A stretch of 64,000 nucleotides of DNA. Origin: Paracyclopina nana (Eukaryota > Arthropoda > Copepoda > Cyclopoida > Cyclopettidae). The notes beneath the pieces were generated by a model. The model saw nothing but the letters and a program-made list of their open reading frames with translations. It was not told the DNA's origin and did not search any database. The DNA is taken from assembly GCA_019096065.1 (NCBI GenBank), contig JAGUCH010000002.1, forward strand, positions 10,924,501 to 10,988,500, read 5' to 3'. The position numbers and the translations under genes were made by a program. Each line of letters starts with the position of its first letter. Positions within the stretch are counted from its first letter, which is position 1. Shown piece after piece: positions 20,275 through 31,799 of the stretch.

Positions 20275-21700
20275 ATTTTCGCGCAAAAATTAAGAGGGTG
20301 GAGCTTAACATAGGATCCAGATGTGGCAATTTGAATTAGCTGTCAAACTGGCATTTTTATCAATTAATCAACAGAATCGTACTGCAGCACTGATCAAATT
20401 GAGAGCTTCCTTACAAAAGTTTGGGCAATTTTAAGAGCAAGTTCGAGCTCAAAAGTTGTTCTTTAGTTCCAAATGGCATTTTTTCAATGTTTTCTGACCC
20501 AGAGGCTTGAATTTTGGGTGTTTTGTTTCATTGACTTTTCAAATAGAGCAATGACTCCAACAGAATCTACCCAAATGCCTATTAAGTGGGTTCCATAAAT
20601 CCCAAATCGAGGTCATTTTCGATCCGTCTATTCTACTCAGTGCAAGCTGCTGGGGAGAAACTGCCGCTTAAAATGAGCACGATGCTCAAGATCATCACTG
20701 ATATGAAGCATGTATCTGCCAATTGGCCTCAACTATGACCAATTTTTAAAAAAATCATACCAAAATAATCACTGTAAATCAAGGATCTTTTTTATCAAAT
20801 TGAATATCTTTGAATTAAGAGAATTCTCAAAATTAATTTCAAGCTTTTTTGTTTATGTTTGATGACGGCACATCTGCAAATGCTTTTACCGCCATCTGTT
20901 GCAGGCCTTTTAACTAAAATGTTGAGTTTGACGGCAATCGTAATTGATACCAAAAGCCATCACACACCTATATAAAAATTCTCAGTATTTCTCTCCAATA
21001 TTTTACCAAAATAAAGGCCATAATAAGCAAGTGAACAGGCCCCAAATGCTTTTTAACCTATCATAATTACAATCTAGCATGAAATCGCTGATTATGTATC
21101 ACCAGAACTGTCTCACAAGCAAATGTCGCACCAGGAAATTGGGATTGAAGGAGTACTTCATTCCACAGAATGAATGTGTCGCACCATGACAGTGTCTCAT
21201 CATGCTATCACCTAGCCCTTTATTAATTGCCTTGCAAATGTCTCAGCAGACAAATGTATCACTCTAAATATTTTTTACCTCGTATCAAGTAGCAAAATTG
21301 ATAGTGTCTCACCACGAAATTTTTTGAGTACTTCCACAGAATGAATGTGTCACACCATGATAGTGTACGTCTCATCCTGCCATTACTTGCCATGCTGCTA
21401 TGGCCAAATGGCTTGTTTTTCACGGGAATTTTGGCTCGCTTTTTTACATCAAACTCCTCCTCTATTAGCATATGGGAATTTTGTGTTGTTTTCCTCGGGA
21501 AATTCGGCTCACTTTTCGGCTTTCGGCGAGCCACCCATCTAGGCATATAGTAGTAAACGCACGACAATTTGACGGAAAATATTAAATCAGTGTTAAAGTT
21601 TCTTCTCGTTATGTATTTATTTTTTAATGTTCCCGCCTTCTTCGCCATAAACCAAACCGAAAACATACTTCTTAGCCATCCGCAGTTCTTCCAAGGAATT
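20275..21700. other. AT-rich intergenic sequence
   Basis: No gene, RNA gene or clear repeat structure recognised. Confidence 0.4.
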
Positions 21701-21703
21701 ATA

Positions 21704-22091
21704 CCGTCTGACCGTTCAAAATTGGACGGTGCGGGAATCAAAAGTTTGTGTTATGAATTCATGAATTTTGAGGCTTAATGGGTATCGTTGGAAAGCTTGA
21801 ACCTTTGGGTATCTTTTTTGTTTTCTGACAAAATGAAAAATATTATTGAGAATTCCGCGTGACAGCAAAAAAATAAATGATGCATCAGTTTTTTCGCGAC
21901 AATTTTCTGGTTGCCTTGGGAAAAATGAATTTTCCTGGTTTATTTCTTGTTAAATTGACTTTTTCTACTTATACAAAAAAGATGGAAAAGGCTCAATCTT
22001 TCCAACGATATCATTTAAAAGTCCTGTATTTATTGAATATGTGACAAAAAGTTTAGATTCCCGTACCGTCCAATTTTGAACGGTCAGACTG
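21704..22091. mobile_element. Tc1/mariner-like MITE, copy A (388 bp)
   Basis: Ends are CCGTCTGACCGTTCAAAATT and the reverse complement of CAGTCTGACCGTTCAAAATT, flanked by TA on both sides. The TIR continues with GGACGGTGCGGGAATC. Further copies are at 38752-39170 and, in reverse orientation, at 51610-51997. TA target duplications and CAGT ends suggest a Tc1/mariner-mobilised non-autonomous family. Confidence 0.85.
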
Positions 22092-22685
22092 TATACTGTT
22101 CATCTACCGTTCCATTATGACAAAACCAAGCAGAGCGACAACTCTACGCAGCTAGCTTATGTACTAGTGTCCTGTTCATCTACTCTACTTTTTCGTAACT
22201 TTCTTGACTTACCCTACGAAAAATGTTGTTGTAACTCCACGAATTTCTATTAGCTGTCGTAACTTGTAAGAACTGTTGTTATTTTTGCGATCCCTCTAGG
22301 ATTGACTAAACTAATGGAGTTTTGGAAAGAATCCCCACTTGTGATAGACCTAGCAGAATGTTTTAGTCGGCCCTAGCAGGCCGGCTTTACTTGCTGTAAG
22401 ACTCATTCTTACGTTAGGACGCACTAAACCAAAGGAAGGTTTAAAGTAAGCCCATAAACAAAGGCAAATAAAGAATGATTTAGTCAGCCCTAGCTTGCAT
22501 GCGCTTAACTTGGTCAACGCGCTTACTAGAGAAACTTCATAATAAGAGAGCGGCGAACACTCATCGCGCGCTTTTCAGTTGACCGCAAAGGGAAAGATTG
22601 GCGGAATTTTGAGCAAATACTCACTCAACCCTTCGTAATTTTATTGTCAACTGAAAATGGCTCAAGTATACCCAATCTTTAGCTT

Positions 22686-22932
22686 CAATTTAAAGCCTAT
22701 TCCTTGTGTAGTTATGGTTTACAACATTTAAAATGAACAACTACTCATAGGTTTTAAAAATATAGTAAGCGATATTTAATGCTGTTAAAAGGGCAAATTG
22801 TTAATTTTTCCCTTCATAAAATGCCTCAAAAATGCATGGCTCGCTTCACGATTCCATTTAGCGAATTTCGAGAACACGGGAACTCTCAGAGTACTTTTGT
22901 GTCCGCCGATCTCTTACTATGCAGTTTCTCTA
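22686..22932 (+). repeat. Dispersed repeat, copy 2 (pair with 166-410)
   Basis: Near-identical to 166-410 in the same orientation. The flanking sequence differs on both sides. Confidence 0.8.
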
Positions 22933-23394
22933 TCATCCGTTCTTACTCTCAAGGCAGTGACGTCATTGACTAACACGTACATGCAGGTCTTTACAAGGAA
23001 TTAATCATGCGACGACACTGCGCACAATCAGAAGAATAAATAAATCGCAGAATGGCCGACGGCAACGCAGAGAAAAAAAATCTTTGGTGCTTCGGCGATC
23101 CCAGAGACTTAGATTGAAATATAAGTCTCTGGGCGATCCCATAGGACCAGAGTTGCACCGAGCAACAAAAGAATTGGTCACCTTTTTGTGAAAAACAGCA
23201 ACGTCTCAATTTTGCAGAGTTGTAGCGCGAACGGTTACACCCCCGTTCGATATTTTTACTTCATAAACGCTTGAAAATCTGCACCAAAAGTTAGGAAAAA
23301 AATAATTTTTGCAAAAATGGCGGACCATCCTTTGCCACCAAAAAAATGAATATCATTATTTCATTCTTGGTTTTTGCAACAGTAATCCCAAAAA

Positions 23395-23545
23395 TTGAAT
23401 CAAATTTTCGTAATGTGGCTATTTTTTGGCATTTTGTGGCTGTTTTGAGTCTTTTTTCTAAGATAGCCAAATGTGACTATTTCTGGGAGAAATCTGGCAA
23501 CAGCCCGCTTAAATTTTCTGGTTACCCTGGTTTTTGTTACGCGCG
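23395..23545 (+). repeat. Dispersed repeat upstream of the phosphorylase-like gene (pair with 41895-42080)
   Basis: Shares the blocks AATGTGGCTATTTT, GAGATAGCCAAA or AAGATAGCCAAA, AAATCTGG..ACA.CCCGCT and TTCTGGT.ACCCTG with 41895-42080 in the same orientation. Both copies end about 80 bp before the start codon of an otherwise unrelated gene. Confidence 0.65.
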
Positions 23546-23627
23546 CGATAAATATACTGCCAATTTTTACGGGAAACTGGAGCCGGTTAAAAATTGATAA
23601 TTGACTTGAGTGTGGTTGTAGTTGAAA

Positions 23628-25129
23628 ATGGCCCAATTAGCCGAATTATTCCTCACTGGCCATAATGAATTCGGAGTATCAACCACGGATATCCAAGAAG
23701 GCTTTAAGGAGAGCGTGCCTGGCCTACAATTACTCGAAGTGTGCTCAGTCCTGAACGATTTGGATCAGCGTCATAGTGCGAAAGGCCAGGACGTTGCGGT
23801 CTCCCATAGACCCGGGAGTAAGAACGCCCCACACGTTCGATTTTGCCTTAGGTGGAAGTCGGCGGACGAGTTGGTCAAATCGGCCGTAATCGTAATTGTA
23901 TGCGCCATGGAGATAGAGTACGAGGCGCTCGTTGCTAAACTCGTTCACTCAATCGACACCTCTGAAGCCTTTACCAAGTCAATCGCAAACGCAAGTATCG
24001 GTATCACAAAAGGGTGGCCAACTCTTATCGTGAGAACACGAGAGTTTGGCTCCGTAACTTCCTACGCTGCAACGGAGCAAGTCATCGAGAAATGCGAAAA
24101 AATGCAAGAGTTGCTGAAATGTGGCATGGCTGCGTTTCAGTTGCCGGATCCATTTTCTCCAAGGGTAGAGAAAACCTTTCTTTATGTTATTCAATCATCC
24201 TCTAATTCAATATGATTTTTTTGAACAGCAAATGGTTTCCAAAGGGGATATTGCCATTCTATGGTGTTCACAAAGCGATCCCATCATCAAAGCGTTCAAC
24301 ATGAACTCTGCCAATCACGACCAAAAGTAAGTTTAAAGTTTTCATGTAAAAATTTATTATTTAAAAATATTTATTAGGCTACGAAGTAGCCTCTAGAAAC
24401 CTTATTCGGAAAAAGATGTACTTTTTTCTTCTTCAGAAGAAGACTTTTTTCAAATCATCGATCAGATCATTTAAGGAGCTTTTTTAGTGGTTCTCGATTA
24501 TCATCGATTTCATCACTCATTTTGCTCCATATTAAACTTTTTCATTTCACATGTCTTGAATTTTAGGAAATTGAAACAACTGAAAAAATTACTAAATTAT
24601 TTTAGATTCTTTTCGAACTTTTAAATCTTCTAGGTTTTATTTCTCCAATCTTTATAAATTAAAACTTATTTTTACAATTCAAAAAATTCCATTTTCTTCT
24701 TCGTAGCCTATCGAACGTAACATTCATGCTCGTGTTTATTATATTATACTATATTTCAGTTATACGCGTCAAGAGTTGAACGTGGCCTACACCATGAGGC
24801 AATGGAAGCGCGAGCGAAATGATGACTTCAACGGTGCTCAAATTCTCAAGACCAGGCTACAAACTGGAAAATACTACCAACATGAGCTTCAGGAAATCGA
24901 ACCTGGTTTCCTCGCCGAGATGGAAGTCGCCGGAATGGCGAAAGCCATCACGCTGTACTCTGAAAGACAATTCTCTTTTGCCGTTTTATCAGTTATTTCT
25001 GAAGTCTTCCTGAGAAACGAAGTCATTGACCGGTTCGAGAACGACGGAGAAAAGTGGCAAATCACCGAAGTGTTGGCAAGCGCATTGGAAGATTACCTTG
25101 ATTTCAAAAAAGCGGACGCCAGTAATTAA
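23628..25129 (+). CDS. Nucleoside-phosphorylase-fold (PNP/UDP, MTAN-like) protein
   Basis: Three exons, 23628-24164, 24229-24326 and 24760-25129, give 334 residues with all phases matching. Residues about 89-100 (VIVIVCAMEIEYEAL) resemble the first strand of the PNP_UDP_1 fold. In the last exon EMEVAGMAKA matches the family's xMExAAxA ribose and base contact motif. The middle (KGDIAILWCSQS) fits the core sheet. The first ~85 residues are unlike known enzymes and may be a regulatory or helical domain. Similar PNP-fold modules act as nucleoside phosphorylases or hydrolases, or as sensor domains next to signalling modules. Substrate cannot be told. The start is the first ATG in the exon. Confidence 0.65.
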
Positions 25130-26254
25130 CGATTTGTTATTATCAAGGATAATAGAACAGTAGAGGTTAAAATAATAAAATTTGATGAAAGCGAAGCGAG
25201 CATTTATAAACAGGCCCCCGTCCATTATCTCCCCATTAATCATATAAAGAATTAAAGATGAGGATTAAGAAGATTTTTTAAGATACAAATTCAAGTCATG
25301 CTTACCCGCGTCTTCCCGTCTCCAGCTTGAAGGCAGTTGAAGCATCAACAGGAAAAGGAAGTTCCGTTCGTTTGCTTAAAATAAGCAAAGCGCAGAGTTA
25401 TCAACAGTGGTCGGAAACGACCAAAGTGGTCGTTTTGGACTTGATTTGGTCGGGAAAAAATTGGCGGTCGGAAAAGTGGTCGTTTTTGAAAATGACCAAA
25501 ACTATGTAAAAATAGGCACTTTTAACCAAAATTTGGCAAAAATTAATTTTTTAAATGCACATTTTTCCTATTGGAAACGATTTTAGATTAATAAAACTCT
25601 CAAAAAGGTTTGATCTCAAAAGAAATACTTTTGGACACCAAAATAATAACCGATTTTATGTAAGATTCTTAGAAGTGACTCATTTCTTATGCTAAACATT
25701 GTCTTAAAAGACTCTGTGAAAGAAAAAAAGAAATTTCACAGCAAGTTTCTGCTGTTTTTTGGAAGGTGGTCGGAAAAGTGGTCGTTTTTGAAATGGTCTG
25801 AAAAATGGTAGTCGCAATAGTGGTCGTTTTGGGCCAAAAAGGTGGTCGGAAGCCTAAAAATCCGTTGAAAATTATGGCAAAGCGAGCATTTATATTAAAT
25901 CATATTTTTATTAAAAAGGTTCAGGTAAATCCCCATTTTTCTGCTACTCCCCTGACTAACTTGTAGGCTACTTTACAGCTACTACACTGCTTTACGAAAA
26001 ATCTTGCTGTTGCCAAGATGATCGCTGTCGCATTTTGCGATTAGCGAAGAGTTCATTCTATGAATGTTTCATGACTACCACTAAAATGTTGGCGGTACAA
26101 GTGTAGCCAATAATGATGTTTTTCAACTGACCACCAAATGATTGGAGTTTTCAAGCATATACAGAAGGTTTTTCCTTATACGTCTGCACTTGCTCAATCG
26201 CGATGATGCATGGTGTGCATCTAGCCGAATATCAAACCAGTTTTTCCTCATTAA
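25130..26254. repeat. Intergenic; degenerate repeat built on GGTCGG..AAGTGGTCGTTTT
   Basis: Between about 25400 and 25860 the motif AGTGGTCGTTTT occurs several times near GGTCGGAAA. The short phrase AAAGCGAGCATTTATA or a close variant occurs on both sides (25190-25210 and 25877-25895). It looks like an old repeat insertion. No gene is seen. Confidence 0.45.
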
Positions 26255-27785
26255 ATGATCATAGCTCGATCGGAGATGAGAGACGTAATAACGTTGCTTC
26301 TAGCTGAAGCAGTCCTTATTTTGGCAGCCAGTGGTCTTTCTCAGGAAAATGATGGTGGCACCATCCGCGACCTTTTCACTGACGGAGAATCGGACTACTT
26401 CTCAGATCGAAATGCTCTCCTCAAAGAAAGTTTCCGTCTCCAAGATGAGTCGAAAACTGCAGAGACTTTTCGCTCAATTGAGAAGGCTTTGGAAAAGCAG
26501 TTGCGACGAATCAGCGAGCATGGCAGCCTCATCATCCCCGAGACGAGCTACGAAAAGATCCGAAAAACGGAGGTGTTCTGCCCGAAAAAGTGGCCATGAA
26601 GGTGAGAAAACGCGGCGTTCTAATCGTGCGAAACACGGTTCCTGCGGACTTGGCTCAGTCTTGGATGGCCGAACTCGTCAAGTACTTGTGGGCCAATCAT
26701 GCATTTCCCAAGGACTCCAATCAGGTACCCGCGATCAACGCAACGTAGGCAATTTATAATGCACTCATTGCATCTGATCAGACGGTGTACGAGGTGTACT
26801 GGTCCAAGTCGCAAGTGGCTGCCCGTCAGCATCCCCATATGCTGGCGGTGCAAAAAGCTCTCCTTAATTTGTGGCATGCCAGCGATGAAGCCATCGACGT
26901 TGACTTGCGCAACCCAGTGACGTACGTTGACCGGCTGAGGATTAGGCAACCCAATGACTCGACATTTTCCCTGCCACCCCACATAGGTGAGCATCATTGC
27001 CTCTTAATTGCTATTTTCAGAGTGGATGCAGCTAGCTAATGCTTTCTCCAAATCAGATGGAGGTGGCTTTGAGAGGTGGCAAGATGCCACCTACCGAAAA
27101 GTCTATAGGCATATCACCAGCGGAAATTGGGAAGATTATGATCCATTCGAGGTCGATCATAGGACTGAGGCGGCGATGAACGATTTGGGCTATGCCAATG
27201 GGTGCACTTTTTCGAGCCTTCCAAGGCTGGCTGTCCTTGAGTGGTGCCCAGCCTGGGCATGGGACTTTGAAAGTGCTGCCCTGTTTGAAAGAGGCCACTG
27301 CCTACTGGTACCTCAGGCCCTTTCTCAATGATGTGCCCAAGGACCTTTTCCCTGGCTGCTTTCCAGGCAAGACTTTCCATGTGTCACTAAAGTGGCACAC
27401 CTTATTACACGATAGCCTTATCAGCATTCCAAACGTCAATCCTGGAGACACAGTGTGGTGGCACGCAGATACGGTATGAGCCTTTTCTTTCTTGACAGCA
27501 TTTTTGCTCTCTAATTGAAAGTTCTGCTTGAAGATTCACTCAGTGGAACGTCAGCATTTGGGTGATGAGCCCAACAGTGTATTTTACATTCCTGCTGGAC
27601 CTGATTGCAAAATCAATCGTGATTACTTGAGAAAAATGCGACACTCTTTGGTCCTGGGCTCGACTCCACCAGACTTCCCAGAAAACAACTACGAGGTCCA
27701 CTACACCAATAGGGCAACAGTCAATGATCTCTCAAATGCTGGACGAAAAGCTGTGGGCTTGTCAATGGACACCACTTCACCTTAG
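26255..27785 (+). CDS. DUF1479 family Fe(II)/2-oxoglutarate-type oxygenase-like protein, two apparent frameshifts
   Basis: Four exons: 26255-26724, 26782-26986, 27057-27473, 27534-27785. Family hallmarks include VYEVYWSKSQVAARQHP, LWHAS, YVDRLRIRQP, HIDGGGFERW, YRKVYRHITSGNWEDYDP, FRAFQGWLSLS and GDTVWWHADT-IHSVE. HxD (HID) and the distal His (IHSVE) are the expected metal ligands. The N-terminus adds a hydrophobic stretch (about residues 11-29) that could be a signal or anchor. Two frame changes lie in homopolymers: one A too few at 26563-26567, and a +1 in the T run at 27208-27212. They compensate each other. Either the assembly has homopolymer errors or the gene is recently broken. DUF1479 is mainly bacterial and fungal, so transfer into this animal line is plausible, and the introns argue against contamination. 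It ends 14 bp from the Mpv17-like gene. Confidence 0.75.
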
Positions 27786-27798
27786 TCATTAGTTCTTC

Positions 27799-28408
27799 TC
27801 ATGAGACACAATCCATTTTTTCAATGTAAGTGGCAAAGCCTATGAACACCATTCTGTATTTTGGGCTGATGTAGGCGAAATTGCAGGCCATCACTGGTAT
27901 CCAATAGAGCATGCCCACGAGGTAGCTGATTCCAAATGACTTTTTCACCTCTGCCTTGGCGAGGCTGTGGTCCTTGTGCTCCAAGTAGTTCATTCCATAG
28001 TAGAACACAGAGTAGTAGGCGATATTCGCGAAAAGAACATCACTGGCCACTTTTTTCGCAACAGTTCTTGCTGCAGTTCCTGGATACATGGAGTCCAGCC
28101 AACAATAGTACGTGTACAGCATAGGGGATATGACACAGCCACCCATAAATGCATATCGACTCAGTGATCCCCAGTTCTAAAATGTAGTAAAAAGTTGAAA
28201 GGCTTGATTACATGCCGATTTCATTTACCACAGAAAAAGTGGAAGCGTCGGCGCTCCGCCAGCTTTCTAATTTCTGCTGAGTCAGCTCCGCACAGGTTAA
28301 AATGGAGCTGAACGATAAGCTATTGTAGCAAAAATCGCGTCCATTCATACGTTGCAAATTCGCCGAATTGAGGATATGAATGAACTGCGATTGCCGCATT
28401 TTCGACAC
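27799..28408 (-). CDS. Mpv17/PMP22 family membrane protein
   Basis: Two exons, 28408-28226 and 28175-27799, giving about 185 residues, close to the family norm. The conserved core is present: GSLSRYAFMGGCVISP, TYYCWLDSMYPG, KKVASDVLFANIAY, and the signature end YWIPVMACNFAYISPKYR (usual form WPxxQxxNFxxVPxxxR). Four hydrophobic helices are expected. The family sits in the mitochondrial inner membrane or the peroxisome and is linked to channel activity and mtDNA maintenance. The classic Trp-Pro-x-x-Gln is altered to IPVMAC here, so this is a divergent paralogue. Tail-to-tail with the DUF1479 gene. Confidence 0.85.
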
Positions 28409-28555
28409 AAACTATCAGCTGATGAGAAAGGCTGGACCAGTGTATTAGCTTTCACTTTTGCTTTCGCCGTACATCGATGTGATACAGTATTACTCTATTT
28501 GAGCAGCATTTTAGGATCTTAAATAGCTACTTGAAAAAGCATTCAAGTATGGATC

Positions 28556-29755
28556 TTAAGTAGTCTTTAGAAAGTCACGAAGAGCCGAGACGAGACGATT
28601 GGCACCCAAAACCAAATCGTTCACATGGTTGTGAGCAATTGACAAGCGAAACGCATTAACGCATCGCTTGATTGCGTCAGTAGAATTTCTGCACGCAGTG
28701 GCCTTTTCTCCGGGAAGGACCACAACTTTGTACGCGCTTTGGCCGCAGAACTCTGCAAACTTCGTGCCATCGAAGTCTGAAGGGCCACTCACCCAAATAA
28801 AATATCCTCCAAGAGGAGCTAAAAAGTTGAAGCCTTTTGGAAGCAGCTTGCTCAAAGTGGAGCAGGTAGTCTTCATGCGATTGCCATATTCCTCTCTCAG
28901 GAAGCTCAAGTGCTTCTGCAGAAGCCCCGATTCGATGGCTGCAGCAATGATCCCTGACATGACATTGTTGGCAGCACCTCCAGAGCTCAGAACACCGGAG
29001 GAGGCCAATCTTTTGATGGTTTGAGGTGCAGCCTCGATCCATCCCACGCGGTAGCCAGGTGCGAGTATTTTGGAGAAAGACCCATTAGAAATGATATTCG
29101 GGCAGGTCTTGTCGTACTGCAACAGTCGAACAGGCGGTTGCTGGCTCTTGTCATAGTAAAGCAGGTTGTACACATCATCACAGACGATAAGCAGGTTGTG
29201 CTTGACAGCCACATCGATCAGCTTCTGGCAGTATTCAGGCTTCAGGTAGCCTCCCGTCGGATTATGGAAAGTAGGGATCACGTAGATCAAACCCCAATAC
29301 TTGTTAAGGCCACAGACGCTCGCTCCTATTTCTCGACTTATGGTTTCTTCGATACTCTCATAGTCGAAATCGATCACCTTCAGGCCCAAATCTTTGTCCA
29401 GTATATCAAGGGCGATAAAGTAGGTTGGGTTCTCGACAAAGACGACGCCCTTGTCGCAAACCAAAGTGGATGCAGCCAGGTGGAGGCCATTGGAAGCACC
29501 GCATGTAAGGAGGAGGTGATCTGCCCGAACACTATCACTCAACTCCTCTGATAAGAAATGGGCCAAAGCATCGAGGAACACTCGACTCCCTGCATTTGGT
29601 CCATATTGGAAGAGTTGGGTTGACCTCGGATCTTGGCTGAAGGCCTGGCTGCTTTTGCTGAAAATATCAGAGGCAAGCTCAAGGAGAGCATCGTTGGGGG
29701 CTCCAATGGCAAAACTTATGCACCCATCCCCGACTCGTCCTTCAAATTGGCTCAT
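28556..29755 (-). CDS. PLP-dependent class I/II aminotransferase (2-aminoadipate/YER152C-like)
   Basis: Intronless coding region of 399 residues. A clear acceptor (TTTTATTTCAG) lies one base before the chosen ATG at 29755, so a 5'UTR intron is likely. Fold-type I hallmarks: YGPNAG near 53, LLTCGASNGLHLAAS (phosphate binding), HNPTGG near 165 with the conserved Asn, CDDVY near 193, and the PLP lysine in SFSKILAPGYRVGW (Lys229). C-terminal small domain with PLGGYFIW. The family transfers amino groups between amino acids and 2-oxo acids; the spacing is closest to the 2-aminoadipate/kynurenine or archaeal LysN-like group. The substrate cannot be assigned from sequence. Confidence 0.9.
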   Translation of the reverse strand: MSQFEGRVGDGCISFAIGAPNDALLELASDIFSKSSQAFSQDPRSTQLFQYGPNAGSRVFLDALAHFLSEELSDSVRADHLLLTCGASNGLHLAASTLVCDKGVVFVENPTYFIALDILDKDLGLKVIDFDYESIEETISREIGASVCGLNKYWGLIYVIPTFHNPTGGYLKPEYCQKLIDVAVKHNLLIVCDDVYNLLYYDKSQQPPVRLLQYDKTCPNIISNGSFSKILAPGYRVGWIEAAPQTIKRLASSGVLSSGGAANNVMSGIIAAAIESGLLQKHLSFLREEYGNRMKTTCSTLSKLLPKGFNFLAPLGGYFIWVSGPSDFDGTKFAEFCGQSAYKVVVLPGEKATACRNSTDAIKRCVNAFRLSIAHNHVNDLVLGANRLVSALRDFLKTT

Positions 29756-29821
29756 TCTGAAATAAAACAGCAACATCAACGATTAAGGACATCTTTCCGT
29801 GGAAACCTAGCAATAGTCGAA

Positions 29822-31799
29822 CTATGATTTATTCTCGTTGCTTGTTTTTTTGTCGAAATATTGAAACCACGACACCTGAAACTTGGAAGTTGGCAAGGGA
29901 GAACAATGTGTCGAGTCTACTTCAGTAAAGTACATTTTCGCCTGCAAAATACAAGAGGATTGCAAGAAATTCGAATTTCAATTATGAATGGAGATTACCA
30001 AAAACAGTGCCAATTTCGTCTTCTTATCCTCACTAAAATCAACCCCAACATCCAATGGATATTCTGGTGATTCGGGCAGGAGTGCAGCCATGGCTTGGTC
30101 ATCGATTTTCAGCTCTTCAAGCATTGCAGCTTGCCTCTGCTCATTGCTCGACAAATACTTCCATATTGCTTTCTGTTGAGTTTTCCCCACTATGTTAGGA
30201 TAGCGGTGCAGCAAAATTGATTCGAGCAAGTTGTTCCCTCTGTTGGTCAATAAATTATCTCTGCAAAATAAGTAACCGTCTGACATCACGTTAACTGCTA
30301 AATGTTCAGATGCATACTGATCGGTTGTAATCATTTCGTCCATGCTCCTTCGAACGAGCTGGATAGGACCGGGGTACTTTTTTAGCTGCTCGGCAACATT
30401 TAAACTGGCAAAGTGTTTTACTGCATATGAAACGAGGGGCTCGACAAAAGTGGGCATCTTAGGCACAGCTAGTGGCAACAATTGGTCAAACGATGCATCA
30501 ATTATCTAAAAAAAACCGCACGTAAATAAGTAAAGGTTTTTATCAAATCACATGCCGGTTCTCACCACTCCCTTGACCTCTGGATAGTTCATGGCTATGC
30601 TGCTAGCCGAAAAGCCACCTGCGGGCATAAAATGTATTGATAAATGACTTATATTGATAAAGGGGAATTGTTGGAAAGTACCAATGCTCCATCCATGAAT
30701 GATGATGCTCTCGGGACGAAAGCCCAAATGATTGATGGCAAAGCTCATAACAGCATATGCAGCATTTGCCTCCTCTTGGGGATAGGGTGAGCCCGAACTT
30801 CCTCCAAAGCCAGGGTGATTCCACCCGAGAACGGAGTATCCCGCTTCAAGGGGAGTCCCAATAACACCAATTTCGTAGAAACCGGCGTTGCCCTCGCAAG
30901 AAATGACAAGTGTCGTGCCATTTTCACCATCGCGTTTTCTGCGGTCGAAAAACATGGCATCAACGTAGTTGCCATCACTTGCAACGATTTTGAATCTTTG
31001 GCCATGCTTCTCATTCACCAATTGACCCCGACCGTCTTGCAGGGGGGCAGACAAGGAAGCTTGCAAAAGCTTGATGCTACCAGGATAGATGAGCTTGATG
31101 CCAAATGTGTGAAGCAGCAGCCAGGCTGAGATTCGCAAGGGCATTTCTCTTAGAGTTGTCCACCAACCAGGGGAAAAAATAAGCTCTTTAAAGTAAGACG
31201 CATCACCCCTAAATCGAACGGAAATAAAGATCAAAAGGCGAGAGCCATTGTTACTTTTGCTTCTTACGCGTTGAAAATGCTGTACTCAATTGGCCAGGCC
31301 CTAAACTCAAAGTCATACTTTGCCAATGATGCCTTGTTAAGCTGCGAGAAGTCTCTCGACGCTTTTGCCAGAACGTCAATGAATTGGCGGTATTCTGGGT
31401 TGAAGACACGACCCAGACCTCGCGCGTAGTACGCCGAGAAGTACAGCAAGCTAAGACTTGCAATGCATTTTCCAAGGTAGATGAGACCATCTGGAGTGAA
31501 GTAATCTCTCTTGTACAGCCACAAAATAATAATGGGACTCGTGTACAGTCCGATATTGAGAGCAGTGTTGACCTAGGAATCTATGTTATAGCAATTAAAA
31601 AGGCAACAAAGGGGCACAATTTACCGAAGTGATAATGGTTGAACAAGTCCGCTCAACTGCATTAGCAACATAGGAATCCCCCTTAAAAGACGAATGACAT
31701 GACTGCGAATAATGTTAACTGCAACTATACTACCTTTGCGGTTGATCTGTAAATTCTGTACAACTCCGGTCCGTAAATGCATCTCAATATAAACGCCAT
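29822..31799 (-). CDS. ABHD16A: ABHD16A-like phosphatidylserine lipase
   Basis: Seven exons with matched phases: 31799-31734, 31681-31625, 31572-31268, 31208-30682, 30618-30566, 30505-29999, 29941-29822. Introns are 52-63 nt. The N-terminus (GPELYRIYR), GLGRVFNPEYRQF and YDFEFRAWP match ABHD16A. The alpha/beta hydrolase core has CEGNAGFYEIG, GWNHPGFGGSSG and the nucleophile elbow HGWSIGG (Ser), split by an intron. Later landmarks are DEMITT and NRGNNLLESILLHRYP, and the last exon keeps the family tail HCSPLPTSKFQVSWF. Human ABHD16A is a membrane-bound ER enzyme making lysophosphatidylserine. Head-to-head with TM9SF4 across about 460 bp. Confidence 0.95.

Noticed and set aside
23745-23948. Antisense ORFs over the phosphorylase-like exon
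   Set aside because: Shadows of a gene whose exon phases join correctly on the plus strand.
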